Notes under the pieces: model-generated
The model's database searches: none
What the model was told of the DNA's origin: nothing
What the model saw: only the letters and a program-made list of their open reading frames with translations
Position numbers and translations under genes: made by a program
Shown here: positions 11,844 to 22,860 of the stretch, one piece after another
How positions within the stretch are numbered: the first letter of the stretch is position 1
Layout: every line of letters begins with the position of its first letter
Assembly: GCA_928212115.1 (NCBI GenBank)
Contig: CAKMRJ010005523.1
Location: 142,065,868-142,129,867 of the forward strand
Direction of reading: 5' to 3'
Length of the DNA stretch: 64,000 nt
Source of the DNA: Lactuca virosa
Lineage: Eukaryota; Streptophyta; Magnoliopsida; Asterales; Asteraceae

Positions 11844-12923
11844 GCATACCAGATGGGTACGCCCAACGTACTCCCCTGAACCCCATTCCGCTTCATTAAT
11901 CACTTAATCACTTAAGCCCTTGCTTCCAACTCCCAGATCTGATTCCTATGGTTGACTCAACACGTAAAGTTGGCAACTTTACTTGCATGCATGGCTTAAT
12001 GGGGCTCTAGAGCTCAAAAGAGCTTAATTAACAGCTCTTAACACATGCATGAATTCAAAAACTCCATAAAATTTTCACCTTTATGAATGAGGGGCCCTTG
12101 ATATGTCTAGATCTACTAGATTAAGCTTCTGAAACAACCATAGCTCACAAAGACCAACCAACAGGGACTAAAAATGACCATAAACATGCCCAAAAGAAGA
12201 TCTATACAATGAGTAGACAAGATATGGACTTTATACATTTAAAGTCTCAAAATGAAGATGCTAACACTGGATCTCTAAGCTCCTCTCCAGGGATTGAGTA
12301 TTCAACCTTCTTCTTCTCTTACACAAACCACCATAAACCCTCTTCCACGCTCCAAAACTCACTCAAGGAACTCTATGGTTTCAATGTATGATAAAAGGGG
12401 TGGAGGCTGACCTAAAATGACCAAAGGAAGGTTGTAATGTTGCTTATATAGGGGTAAAAGCCCAAAATTAGGGTTTGGTGTTGAAGGGTGTACTCCCCGC
12501 GTACCCCTTAGTACGCTTGGCATAATCAAAGAATACTCGCGATCCATTAACTCGGTACGCCCCACGTACTAGATGGCCCTCCAAAACCCCTAAACTTCAT
12601 TCGGACCTAACTCCTTTGTCCCACGTCTGTTTCCAACGAACTTCATATCCACGAAAAGGTGACGAGAAGCCCTACACTTCTAACAACTCACCTTAGCCTT
12701 AAAACTCCCCGAACCAAAGCCAAAATTCATAAAGGACTGATATAACAAAGTGTGATTATACCCTTGGGCCCCAAAACACCATCGAACACTTGGATCACTT
12801 AGACTATAACACGCACATCCAAAAAGGGCCAAATCTTTTCTTCCCCAAGGCCCTAAGCCTTATGATAACTGATGATCGGGCCACGGCCCAAAATAATGAA
12901 GCGATTCGAAACCGAGCGTTACA
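11844..12923 (-). repeat. Element C: minus-strand LTR, interrupted at its left by element A
   Basis: In minus sense it starts TGTAACGCTCGG at 12923, as the LTR of element I starts TGTAACGCTCG. It contains a TATA box (about 12444-12452) followed by a leader-like stretch and is rich in gggcc. Three GTACG-N5-CGTAC-type palindromes (11858-11872, about 12489-12504, 12555-12569) match those in the LTR of element H. The left end is where A inserted. No internal region of this element is visible in the window, so it may be a solo LTR. Confidence 0.65.
12444..12452 (-). promoter_or_regulatory. Likely TATA box of LTR C
   Basis: In minus sense ccctatataagcaa, about 470 bases from the LTR start, followed by a purine-rich leader. 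It has good consensus for an LTR Pol II promoter. Confidence 0.55.
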
Positions 12924-13649
12924 AATGGTTTTACTCTGTTGCCATTTTTCCAGACTTTGATTCAATTAGTGTAGGAGGTAAATTTAATGGATTATTGTGC
13001 ACGGTCGTTCATCATTATTAAAAACATCAAGCAGGAAGCCGGTGATGCGTGACATAAATGTCCACCAAATGAATTTTATTTTATGAAAAATATCCAATAA
13101 ACATTCAAAATCAGTTAAAGGAGAAGTTGCAGAAAGAAATATGGTGCCTTTAAAAGTTGCATTGAGGCAATTGGATTCTGTACGACACATTAAAGAGAGT
13201 TGATTGTTTGTGCGTCAAAGTCAATCTCACAGCAAAAAACCTTAAAACATAAGAATCAAAATCAATAACAAGAATTTAAGAAATAAAAAAAACTAAATTG
13301 GTTGTTGATAAGATTACCCTAAATTAGACTTTGCACAAACAAATGGTCCCATCGTTGTCTTTATTCATCCAAAACCATCGATTCAATCAATAACCATATT
13401 TCGAACTAAATTAATCCACAATCACCATTTACTACCAATTGAAGTCGAAAGGACCACATCAACATCACATAGAACCAACAATTAAAATTCTAAGGAATTT
13501 ACTGATAACTTAAAACATAACCAAACAATTACAGGAACTTATAAAGAAGTTGAAAACAAATCTGGAAAGTAAGAGAAGCAACAAAAGGGAAAAACAGATA
13601 AAGTTGAAGAAAGGTTCGGGAATTTTGTAAACCTCGTTCTAAATTATAC
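12924..13649 (-). other. AT-rich, intron-like sequence of a broken host gene
   Basis: Low-copy-looking, T-rich in minus sense, beginning with the donor gtataattt at 13649 right after the exon at 13650-13691. One candidate acceptor (ttttaag followed by VFCCEIDFDAQ and a stop about 10 codons later, near 13240) could end the gene. Other acceptors are possible. No other feature recognised. Confidence 0.35.
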
Positions 13650-13696
13650 CTGGAGGAACAGTTGGTAGGAGTTGAATAGGAGGAACGGATCGGTGT
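13650..13696 (-). pseudogene. Host-gene exon, 3' half (interrupted by element D)
   Basis: In minus sense it reads DPFLLFNSYQLFLQ and ends CAG/gtataa, a good splice donor. Bases 13692-13696 (ggtgt) are the target duplication of D. Its 5' half is at 23459-23489. Joined across the element, the exon is 73 bases, flanked by an acceptor (tttgtag) and a donor, with an open frame. The protein is not recognised. Confidence 0.45.
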
Positions 13697-14272
13697 TGTT
13701 TTGGTCAAAAATTACACAAGTATTGATCAACCAAATTGAATGAGAGGTTGTGATGTTCGAATTATACAATATAGAAAAGTAAAGAGAATGACAAGATTGT
13801 TTACAAGGAAATCCCTTGATCCTTGCTAGGATCTCCGACACAAAACCTTGGGAGGTGATAATCTTATTAAAAAATGATGATTACAGAGAGTATTCTAGTA
13901 AGAACAAGTGAAAAAGTTTGTAGGGTACGCTAAGTGTAAGCAGAGTGTGTCGTGTGTGAGATACATGTGTTAATTTATAGTCTAAGCTAGCTAACAAGAT
14001 GTTCGATACTCCCAGGATCCTCTATGACCAGCTTTGTGAACATTGTTGGACTTGGTATTCTGGTTTTTTAGCATAGTTGAGGCGACTTTCTGTTGAGAAT
14101 AAGTATTCTCTTGACTATTTCTGCACAATTGTTAGTTATGAACTAAATATAACCATTATAAATATTAATAAATAATAATAACGGTAATAGTCGGGATCCT
14201 GAGATAGTTGAGGATCCTGAATATCTGATGAGGTTTGAGGATCCTGAATGCTTTGAGGATCCTGGCCTAACA
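13697..14272 (-). repeat. Element D left LTR (3' LTR)
   Basis: In minus sense it starts TGTTAGGCCAGGATCC and ends GACCAAAACA. It matches 22861-23458 closely; the right copy has about 20 extra bases (gatcatgatcacctgcc region). A TATA-like ctataaatta lies at about 13972-13982 in minus sense. Five GGATCC sites are in this one LTR. Confidence 0.92.
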
Positions 14273-14286
14273 CTTGCCCCCAAGTT
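14273..14286 (-). other. Element D polypurine tract
   Basis: In minus sense aacttgggggcaag, immediately before the TGTTAGGCC start of the 3' LTR. Confidence 0.88.
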
Positions 14287-14588
14287 ATTCCTGCAAATGT
14301 AGGAGTTAATTTCGAGAATATTATATGAATAACTTAAATTAAAGAGATAAATGGAGAGAGAAAAGTAATTTTCAAAATTAACCATTAACGGCTAGGTAAT
14401 TTTGAAATCCAACGGGTCGATAACTAGTTGTTAATATTCAAATCAACCTCAAATCCTTAGCACAAATAGAGGTGATCAGTTCCACCATTCTTTACTCGTC
14501 TCATTTTTCTTTTCTTTACTTGCGCTACCTTTCGATTACCGGTGATTCATTAGAAGGTAACTATCTCTTCATTTTTACTTCTTCTATC

Positions 14589-16163
14589 ATGGTTAGAAAA
14601 ATGGCCGTTTCTCGCAAAAATATCTTAGCTCTCCCTGAAGACGAATTCATCGACCAAGGGATTCTATCCTACGATGAGACGTGTTCCTCCGGTGACGATG
14701 ACATTGAGTCTTTGGGTCTCAATGAAGCCTTCCCCCCTGAAGCTATTTTTAGGCCCTTCGAACCTCTCATTCAGCCTGACTTTGTTTCTCCTACATGGGT
14801 GTGTTTCCCTGAATACCCCTTCTCCGTGGGTTTAAAATACCATTTCCCTGGTATTGTCTATGAGTTCTTCAGGCTGACTGGATCTCATATATTCAAGACA
14901 TGTCGATTGTTTGGAGGATCCTATACTGGATTGACCAAGTAGTCAAAAGGCCTTGACATTGGTCTTCCTGAGCTGGCCTACATATATGATCTCAAAACCA
15001 TCGGGAATTCTCACTTTCTCCTCAAGGTCAAAACCCACAAATCTCCTCTAGTCCTAAAAACCAAACATAATGACGGAGCTTGGAAAGAGAAAAACCTTTT
15101 TGTGAGACGTGACTCTGTTCCTAGTGGGGATCTCCTGTCGGATGCCTGGGTTAAGAAGGGTAGGATTATTTTGTATTGATATAAGGATCCTGTAATTCAC
15201 ATCTTCTTATTTTGTTTGCTTTTTGCAGCTTTCAAATTTGAAGAGCTTGTTGTCTTTGCTGAGTGATCTGAAGAGAAGATCAAGAAGTTCTTGGCCTTTT
15301 TTGAAGCTGAGAGATCCTTTCGATTTGATGAAGCCACTCTGCAAGAAAGCTCTTCTGCCACTAACCTCATGTCGACAGGTAAGGATCCTTGATTATTTTC
15401 GCTTGTGATGAAGGTTTTTCACATTCTACTGTTATATATTTATATAGGATCCAAAGTCACTCGTTCCAGTGCTCGCTTCACACTCGTTGATCTTCATACA
15501 ACCATGTCGAAGGATCAGCTGACAGTGAAGAAGGAGAAGACCTCATATTCTCTTCCTCCCAAAAGATCGACCATTGACTTGACAGTGAAGACCCCGGGAT
15601 CCCGGAAAAGGAAAACTGTTGAGTTTGCAGCTCTATCTTTGGAGAACCTCGGGGCTGAGGACGCGCTCCAGAAATTGGTCTCTTTCTCCCAAGCCATAAG
15701 TGTTGTTTTATTCTCGTTCTATTTTTTTTTTACCTTTTGTTGACTCACTATATCTCTTTTTTAGTTCTTTGATCATGTTTTCGCTGATCTAAGGATCCGA
15801 GCGGAGAGGGCTGAACAGGCCCTTCAGGGACAGGAGAGGATATGGAAAGCGACCAACGAGGATCTGTTGAGGAGGGTGGAGCTGCTCAGCAAGGAGAAGG
15901 CTGAGAAGGAGGAGGAGCACTTGCACGAGATGGAGGAGGTGATCTCTGATGCGAAGGTCAGCGTTGCAATAGCTATTTGGGAGGCCAAGATCCGTCTTGC
16001 ATAGGATCTTGAGAATGCAGGTTCCTGGGACATGGACGTTTGGCGTGAGGCACTGGCCAAATTAACTGGTAAGCCTGCTACTGCCACTCAGGATCCTATA
16101 TTGCAGTTGACCGATGGAGGGAAGAAGAAGGGCACGACCGATGATGACCAAGCTAAGGTCTAG
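14589..16163 (+). pseudogene. Antisense spliced ORF of the Tat element (aORF, gypsy-type transposon domain)
   Basis: On the strand opposite to gag-pol. Exon 1 starts at the ATG at 14589 (MVRKMAVSRKN) and reads through an acidic stretch into EYPFSVGLKYHFPGIVYEFF. This fits my memory of the conserved domain annotated as a putative gypsy-type transposon (Transposase_28) in Tat antisense ORFs. Likely introns: about 15161-15228, 15378-15448 and about 15700-15764, each with gt and ag edges. The last exon is a long Glu/Lys/Arg-rich coiled coil (RAERAEQALQGQERIWKATN) ending at TAG 16161-16163. In-frame stops (about 14940, 15262, 16002) show decay. Function is unknown for the family. Confidence 0.65.
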
Positions 16164-17674
16164 GCCTGCAAGAAGTTAGTTTAAGTAGTTATTGTTTTTA
16201 TCAATAATGTAAAACAATTAATCTTTTGGTTGGGTTGGTATGCAACCCCTTTTGAATGCAATGGTTATGTTTTCCTTTTATATCTGTCTTCTGATTTCTC
16301 TTTATGACTGTTATGATATTAGGATCCTTAAATATTCAAGATCCCGGAAAACTTGGTTCCTACAAACAATCCTGAAACAAAATTCTCTTAGTGAATCATT
16401 TTTAGCATACTTGAATTCTGATAATCAAATAATTTTTTCTTAGGATCCTAGAAAATTCAGGATCTCTAAACTTCACTTAGAGTTTTCCGAGAATAAGGAC
16501 AGATGGAACCTGATCGTCTTGAAGTTTTTCCTTAGGCTTCATAAGCTTTTCAAGCTCATGATTCGTTGAGGATAAATCTCAACTTGGAAAAGAACCTAAG
16601 ATAAGGTCTTTCATTGATGATGATCTATAGCGATGAGGATCCTTGGTGATGAGGATCCTTATTGATGAGGATCCTTAGTCATTAGATCATATGGGGAAAT
16701 TTCCTTCTTAGGATAACCTATTTAGGATATAGACCTTGACAAATTTCTTGGGTAATACCATAAATCCAACTAATAACATATTAATGTTATATACTGGGGA
16801 GGATCCCAATTTCTGACGTATCTCATGGGAAATATCTCTACTTTTGAAAATGTTATGATTCATATGTATTTTCTGGGGAAAAATCCTAACGTGTGATAAC
16901 ATGAAGATGTTATAAACCATATTCTGGGGTAAGATCCCAACGTTTGATAACATGAAAATGTTATAAACCTTAAGTAATCACCGGGGTAGGATCCTAATTT
17001 TTGGATAACATGAAAATGTTATAAACCTTAAGGATCTTAACTTATGTTCAAATATAAGAGGGTTGCCAACTCACTGTATCGTGAAATAATCCCCTTATTC
17101 GTATCCCATAGTTAGATATCGTGCATTCTAGTGAGGTGTATAAACCTTAGTTCGTGTGAAATAGGTAATTAGCTCTTTAAACCTTAGAGGGGATTAAGTA
17201 CCCTTAAACGTAGGAGAGCTGATCAGTCGCTAGCTTGTGCATATAATAGTTCAAAAATCACACCGTTGATATAATGGAATTGTTCAAGTGTTAAGATGTT
17301 GAGATCTTCGTGCGTCAAGAGACTTATGTTTCATGATCTTTAATCTTGAGGATCCTTATGTTTCATGATCTTGGGGATCCTTATGTTTTAGGATCTTGGG
17401 GATCCTTATGTTTCGGGATCTTCAATCATGAGGATCCTCGTGTTCTAGGATCTTCAACCTCGAGGATCCTCATGTTTCAGGATCATTGGTTATGGAAATC
17501 CTTAACTGTACGTTGTTCTGCATAGCAAACGTTAGCTAGGGGTGGGCATTAGTCTAGCTAATGCCTCTTTGATGCTTAAGTTAGTAATGTAATCGAGGAG
17601 AAATAAGTAATGACGAAAAGTTTAAGGTAAAGAACATGTGCACCTCAGTTTTGTTGAAGATCGATCGACTTTAT
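16164..17674 (-). other. Element D non-coding region with repeated GGATCC-containing phrases
   Basis: About 1.5 kb between the antisense ORF and the integrase end. It carries 12 GGATCC sites by hand count, many in short near-repeats such as gatgaggatcctt (16630-16675) and aggatcctcatgtttc (17340-17480). A second repeated phrase, tgataacatgaaaatgttataaacc, recurs three to four times in 16850-17030. No coding frame is recognised. Confidence 0.75.
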
Positions 17675-18712
17675 TTATATATAGTATGCTTTGAGATGTA
17701 TAGCAATCCATGATGTTGGAAAAATGTCTCCTTCGAGTGTTGCTAGCCAATATGCTCCTTTTCGTGCTTCAAAATCTATGAGATATGGTCCTTCCCACTT
17801 AGGAGCTAATTTACCTGCACTAGGATCCTTGGTGTTTTGGAATGTCTTCCTTAATACCAAGTCTCCTATTTCGAATCTTCTGACTTTTATGTTCTTATTT
17901 TAAGCCTTGGTGATCCTTTGTTGATGAGCAACAATACGTATCTTGGAAAGATCTCTGATTTCATCAACAGTGTCAAGATCATAGGCCAGGATCCCGTCAT
18001 TGTTTTCTTGATTTTGGAGCAAATATCTTGCTGTCAGGATCACTGTTTCGGTAGGGATCATTGCTTCTGTCCCAAACGCCAAGGAGTAGGGGGTCTGACA
18101 TGTGGCTACTTTGGAAGTAATCATATCTGCCCATTGGTATCCATTGTTGCATATGATTTCAGCCGGGATCCCGAACCTGGTCAAGATATTACGCTTAATA
18201 AACGAGACTACCTCTTTGTCTCTTACCTAAACGAAGGCTTCAGCTTCGATCCACTTTGAGAAGTAATTAGTCATCACCAACATGAAGACTTTTCCTCCTG
18301 GAGCTATTGGTAATTTTCCCACAATATCCATTCCCTATTTCATAAATGGCCATGGAGAGATAATAGGATGTAGAGGTTCTGCTGGTTTATGCAGGATGTT
18401 TCTATGTCTTTGGCAAGCATCACACTTTTGAGCATGTAGAAAGGAATCTCTCTTCATGGTTGGCCAGTAGTATCCTGTTCTTAATATTTTGGAGCATAAG
18501 GATTTGCCGCCAGTGTGATTGCCATAGTCTCCTTCATGTATGTCCTTCAAGACTTCTGCAGCTTCAGGATCTTCCAAGCATATGAGATACAGACCAACCA
18601 TAGACTTTTTATAGAGTTTACCTTGGATTATTACGAATCTTGAGACTCTTGTTCTGAATGCTCTTTCACTTTTTTCTTCTGTTGGATTCGTGTCATTTTG
18701 GAGATACTCCAT
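17675..18712 (-). pseudogene. Element D integrase, broken
   Basis: Three minus frames (18712-18335, 18184-17900, 17860-17675). The zinc-binding part is visible (HEGDYGNHTGGKSL and CDACQRH). The core starts with GMDIVGKLP (first D). The second catalytic position reads IICNNG where the family has IICDNG. Directly after it, WADMIT jumps to SKVATCQTPYSL, so the segment with the catalytic glutamate is deleted. The C-terminal part (GDLVLRKTFQN, KLAPKWEGPY) remains. Stops separate the frames. Confidence 0.85.
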
Positions 18713-18919
18713 AATGGGTTGGATCCATGATCGTGGACTTCTTTGAGGATCCTATTTGTCAGGATCCCTTCCAGGAGAGATCTGAGGGTCAGGATCTTTG
18801 ATGGCTGCTACGCTTATTAATTGTTCATGATCAGCGGATTTTTCGGAAAGGGATTCTATAGTTTGAGTTATTATGTGGGTTATTGGGATCTTCGTTTCTA
18901 GTGGGATCCTTAGGGAGGA

Positions 18920-19300
18920 TCCTAAGTTGTCTAATGCATCTGCTTCTGTGTTTTCTTCTCTGGGAACTTGGGTTAGGCTAAAGTTTTAAAAATCAGAGGC
19001 TAATTTTTTGAGGATTTCTAGGTATAGTGCTAATCTTTCACCTTTCACTGCATAAGATCCATTGAAATGATTAGTTAATAATAAAGAATCAACAAATACC
19101 TAAAGATCCTTGATTTGAAGATCCTTAGCCAATTGTAGTCCCATGATGAGTGCTTCATTTTCTGCATCGTTGTTGGTTGTGTTGAATTCGCAACTGACTG
19201 CCTGGGGTAGGATGTCCCCCTATGGCGATTTTAGTATGATCCCTAGCCCTGTTCCTTTTTGGTTTAAAGCTCCATCTGTGAACAGTGTCCATTTTCCCGG
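18920..19300 (-). pseudogene. Element D second RNase H (archaeal-type), degraded
   Basis: Minus-strand translation contains PQAVSCEFNTTNNDAENEAL, typical of the extra RNase H domain found after the RT/RNase H block in Tat elements. It has at least one in-frame stop towards 18990. Confidence 0.7.
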
Positions 19301-20720
19301 TTATTCATCTTCTAGGAGTTGTTTGGTTTCCATGTCTATTTCATTTTGTAGATCATCACTAAAATCAGCCACAAAGTCTGCTAATGCTTGTGACTTTATG
19401 GAGGATCTTGTCTTATATTTGATGTCAAACGTGCTTAAATTCACTGACCATTTTTCCATCCTTCTTGACATCTCTGGTTTTCTCATCACATTCTTAATAG
19501 GATAATTAGTTTTCACATGTATAGTATGTGTCTCGAAATAATGTCTTAACTTAGTAGAAGCAGTTACTAATGCAAGAATCAATTTTTCGATATGAGAATA
19601 CCTGGTCTCAGGATCTAGAAGACTTTTACTTACATAGTAGATAGGATGTTGGTCTCCATTAAGATCTTTGGCCAAGACATCGCTTACCGCATTTGAGGAT
19701 ATCGAGAGGCAGATGAGAAGTGGTTCTCCATCTATAGGCTTCACTAACAGCGGCGCGGAACTTAAGTATCTTTTGAGTTCCTGAAAAGCTTCTTCGTGTT
19801 CTTCATCCCATTGAAACCTCTTATTCTTCTTCAAGATATCATAGAAGGGCTTACACCTTTCTGAGGATCTTGAAAAGAACCTGTTGAGTGCCGCTACTCT
19901 TCTGGTTAGCCTTTGGATGTCTTTTGTTAAAGATGGAGATTTCAGCTCAATTATTGCTTTGATCTGCTCCGGGCTTGCTTCTATCCCTCTCTTGGTTACC
20001 ATATACCCAAGGAACTTGCACGACTTCATCCCAAAGTGGCATTTGAGTGGATTCAGCTTCATGTTGTATTCATCTAGAATGTCGGAGGCTTCTTTGAGAT
20101 CCCTGAGATGATCTTCATCTTTCATTGACTTCACCACCATGTCGTCAATATAGACCTCCATGGTGTCCCCCATCTTGTCTTTAAACATCCGATTCACCAA
20201 TCTTTAATATGTTGCACCTGCATTTTTAAGACCAAAAGGCATTGTAGTGTAACAATATATACCTGTTGGTGTTATAAATGTTGTATCTTCTTGATCGGAT
20301 GGTTCCATCTGGATTTGTTGGAATCCTGCTGAAGCATCCATGAAGGTCAAGAGTTCGTTTCCAGCCGTTTCATCTATCATAGAGTCAATGTGTGGTAGGG
20401 GAAAGGATCCTTAGGACAAGCCTTGTTAAGATCCGTGTATCTACACTTACTCGCCATTTGCCATTCTTCTTCTGTACGACAACCACGTTAGCTAGCCATC
20501 TTGGGAACTTCACTTCCTTGATCATGCCTGTCTTGAGGAGCTTTTCCACTACTTCTTGGATGATCTGATTCCTTTCGGGTGCAAACTTCCTTCTCTTTTG
20601 GTGTATTGGTTTGAAAGAAGGGTCAATATTAAGTTTGTGAGTGATAATACTCTTGTCCATACCTGTCATATCTTCGTGCTTCCATGCGAATGTCTTGCTT
20701 CTGGTTCGAAGGAAGTTTAA
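19301..20720 (-). pseudogene. Element D reverse transcriptase and RNase H
   Basis: Two main frames. 20669-20385 carries the RT start (HKLNIDPSFKPIHQKRRKF and WLANVVVVQKKNGKWR), then a frameshift near 20410. The frame 20200-19301 has the catalytic YIDDMVVKS, the connection domain and the first RNase H (QHPIYYVSKSL, ETRYSHIEKL). The DM of YIDDM is intact. Between 20385 and 20200 the RT middle part (FMDASAGFQQIQ, MPFGLKNAGAT) is readable in broken frame. First-RNase-H catalytic residues look altered (CLSISSNAVSDV where the family has an Asp). Confidence 0.85.
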
Positions 20721-20864
20721 TAGGTCTTGCTAGATTTGCTCAGGTATTGAGGATCCTATAACGACTTTGGCTTTAGGATCCTCGATGCTCAGGGGCATTT
20801 CCTTCACATCTTGCTCCTTTATTTCTGGAACATGTCGTGCCCCCTGTCTTAATTGCTATGTTTG

Positions 20865-21365
20865 CTAGGGTTTGGTCGTAGGCTTTATAGAGGTTTTATA
20901 ACATTCCTTCGATTCTTGTTGATCTCCCATGATCTTCACTGTTCCCCATGGAGTAGGCATCTTTACACACTGATGATATGTTGATGGAACTGCTTTCATC
21001 TCATGGATCCATGGTCTACCTAATATCACATTGTAAGAAGATAAAGTGTCAATAACACAGAAATTTTGTATAGAGTTTACCCCCTCTATGTATATTGGTA
21101 GCTTTATCTCCCCAATAGTGTGTTTCGTTTCCCCACTAAATCCTATGAGGACCGAGGATCTTTTGATTATCTTCAATTCTGGGATGTTCATCGTTTTTAG
21201 TGCGTCTAAGAGTATGATGTTGACCGAGGATCCTCCTTCAACATGGATCCTTCTGACAAAGTGGTTGGCCATGTACAGTGTTATCACAAGTCCGTCATGG
21301 TGCGGATCATGGATCCCTTCCCTGTCCATATCGTTAAACGTGATTTCCTTATCATGTCTAACCAC
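20865..21365 (-). pseudogene. Element D aspartic protease region
   Basis: Open minus frame with FVRRIHVEGGSSVNIILLDAL, where Tat proteases have VDGGSS, so the catalytic Asp is replaced by Glu. This is followed by the conserved YNVILGRPWIHEMKAVPSTYHQ segment and GDQQESKECY. The frame is open but the active site is probably dead. Confidence 0.8.
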
Positions 21366-21479
21366 GGTATTCTTCCATGGTCTATCCTCCTTTTCTGTTT
21401 TAGAGACCTTGGCGTGTCTTTTATCCTGAGAGTATGAAGTACCACAAATGTTAGATCCGCCTGAGATAATGTTAACTAT

Positions 21480-22850
21480 CTTGGCGTTTGGGGGTGGAGA
21501 TCCTTGTTTCTCCGGGTCTTGTGACCATCCTGGTTGTTCTCCTTGGACTTTTCTTTCTTTCTCCCAAGGATCTCTTTGAGATGTCCCTTGCTAAGAAGGT
21601 AGTTGATCTCCTTTCTTAGGGCTATACAATCTTCCGTCATGTGACCGAAGTCTTTGTGTTAAGCACACTATTTGGACTTTTCTTTCCAACTGGTGGACTT
21701 GCTATCCTTCTTTGGCCACCTTGCTTTGTCTCCGAGATCCTGCATAGCATGGATTATACCTAAAACATCCATAGAAAAACAATAGTTAGTGAACTTAGGA
21801 AGTTCCTCTTCCTCTCCTTCATCTTCTAGGGCATTAACCCTGTGATGATCTGGATTGGAATAGGGCATGGCTTTGTAGGGTCTTGGGGCCGAGGATTTGG
21901 CCTTCCCATTCGGATTCTTGTATTGACTTGAAGGGTTGCTTCTCTTCTGGACTTCTTTATCCTCTTCAAGCCTTATGAACCACAATTCTTGGCACCTAAC
22001 TTCGTCCAATTTCTTGCATGGGGTCATCACAAGATCTTCATAGAAGGGTGAATCCTTCCTTAGACCCATCTTGAAGGCTTCTACAGCAGTCGTCATGTCG
22101 ATGTTGGGGACGCTTAGAGCTTCCCTGCCAAACCTGTTAACAAAATCTCTAATCGTTCCTTAGGATCCTGAACCACCCGATAGAGATCACTAGTGATCTT
22201 CTCAAAGGTTCTGCTACAAGAAAACTGATTATTGAAAATATTGACTAGGTGTGCAAATGAAGTAATAAAATAAGGATGAACGTTCAACAGCTATTTAAGA
22301 GTTGATCTCGTAAGGGTTGAACCAAATCCTTTGCATAGGCAAGCTTCCTTCATGTGCATTGGGATGGGAATGATCTCCATCCTTTCTCGGTATTGTGCTA
22401 CGTACTCTTCAGGATCCGTAGTTCCATCGTAAGGCTTCATGCTAGGAGTTTGGAAGCGTTTAGGAACTTCGGTATCGGCTATCTCAGGAGCAAATTTCGA
22501 GATCCTATGACTTGTTAGAGATGCTTCTGGTATGGGTTGAACAACTCCGGGTACGCTTGAGATCATCTGTCTCAACTGTTGAAGTTCCCTAGCCATGTTT
22601 GGACTTATTCCTGCATCAACGCTTGAGATCATCTGTCTCAACTGCTGGAGTCCTGAAGATCCCAAACTTCCTTGGTTAGTGACCGGTGGGGTTTTTTTCT
22701 TGGAAGTGTCGGGCGCTTTCCTCTGACCAGGGGGTCCACTCAGAGCAGGTGGTAGGTTTTTGGTTGGAATGGAAGGAGCAGGGGACAACGAAAGGATCGG
22801 TTGTGTAGGCATGATCTTTTGAGGATTTTGAACACAACGACCCCATGGTG
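21480..22850 (-). pseudogene. Element D gag
   Basis: Minus frame 22872-22291 has a Pro-rich start, a tandem duplication of QQLRQMISSV (about 22645-22557), and the capsid start MKPYDGTTDPEEYVAQYRER with CLCKGFGSTL, typical of Tat gags. The rest follows in 22096-21668 (TAVEAFKMGLRKDSPFYEDLVMTPC) and up to the DFGHMTEDCIALRKEI and LSKGHLKEIL motif near 21660-21570. Frameshifts separate the parts. The 5' LTR and PBS lie directly upstream. Confidence 0.85.
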
Positions 22851-22860
22851 GGCGCCAAAT
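22845..22860 (-). other. Element D primer-binding site candidate
   Basis: In minus sense atttggcgcccaccatgg directly follows the 5' LTR end (22861). TGGCGCC at this place is the usual Tat-type priming site. I cannot name the tRNA with certainty. Confidence 0.6.
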
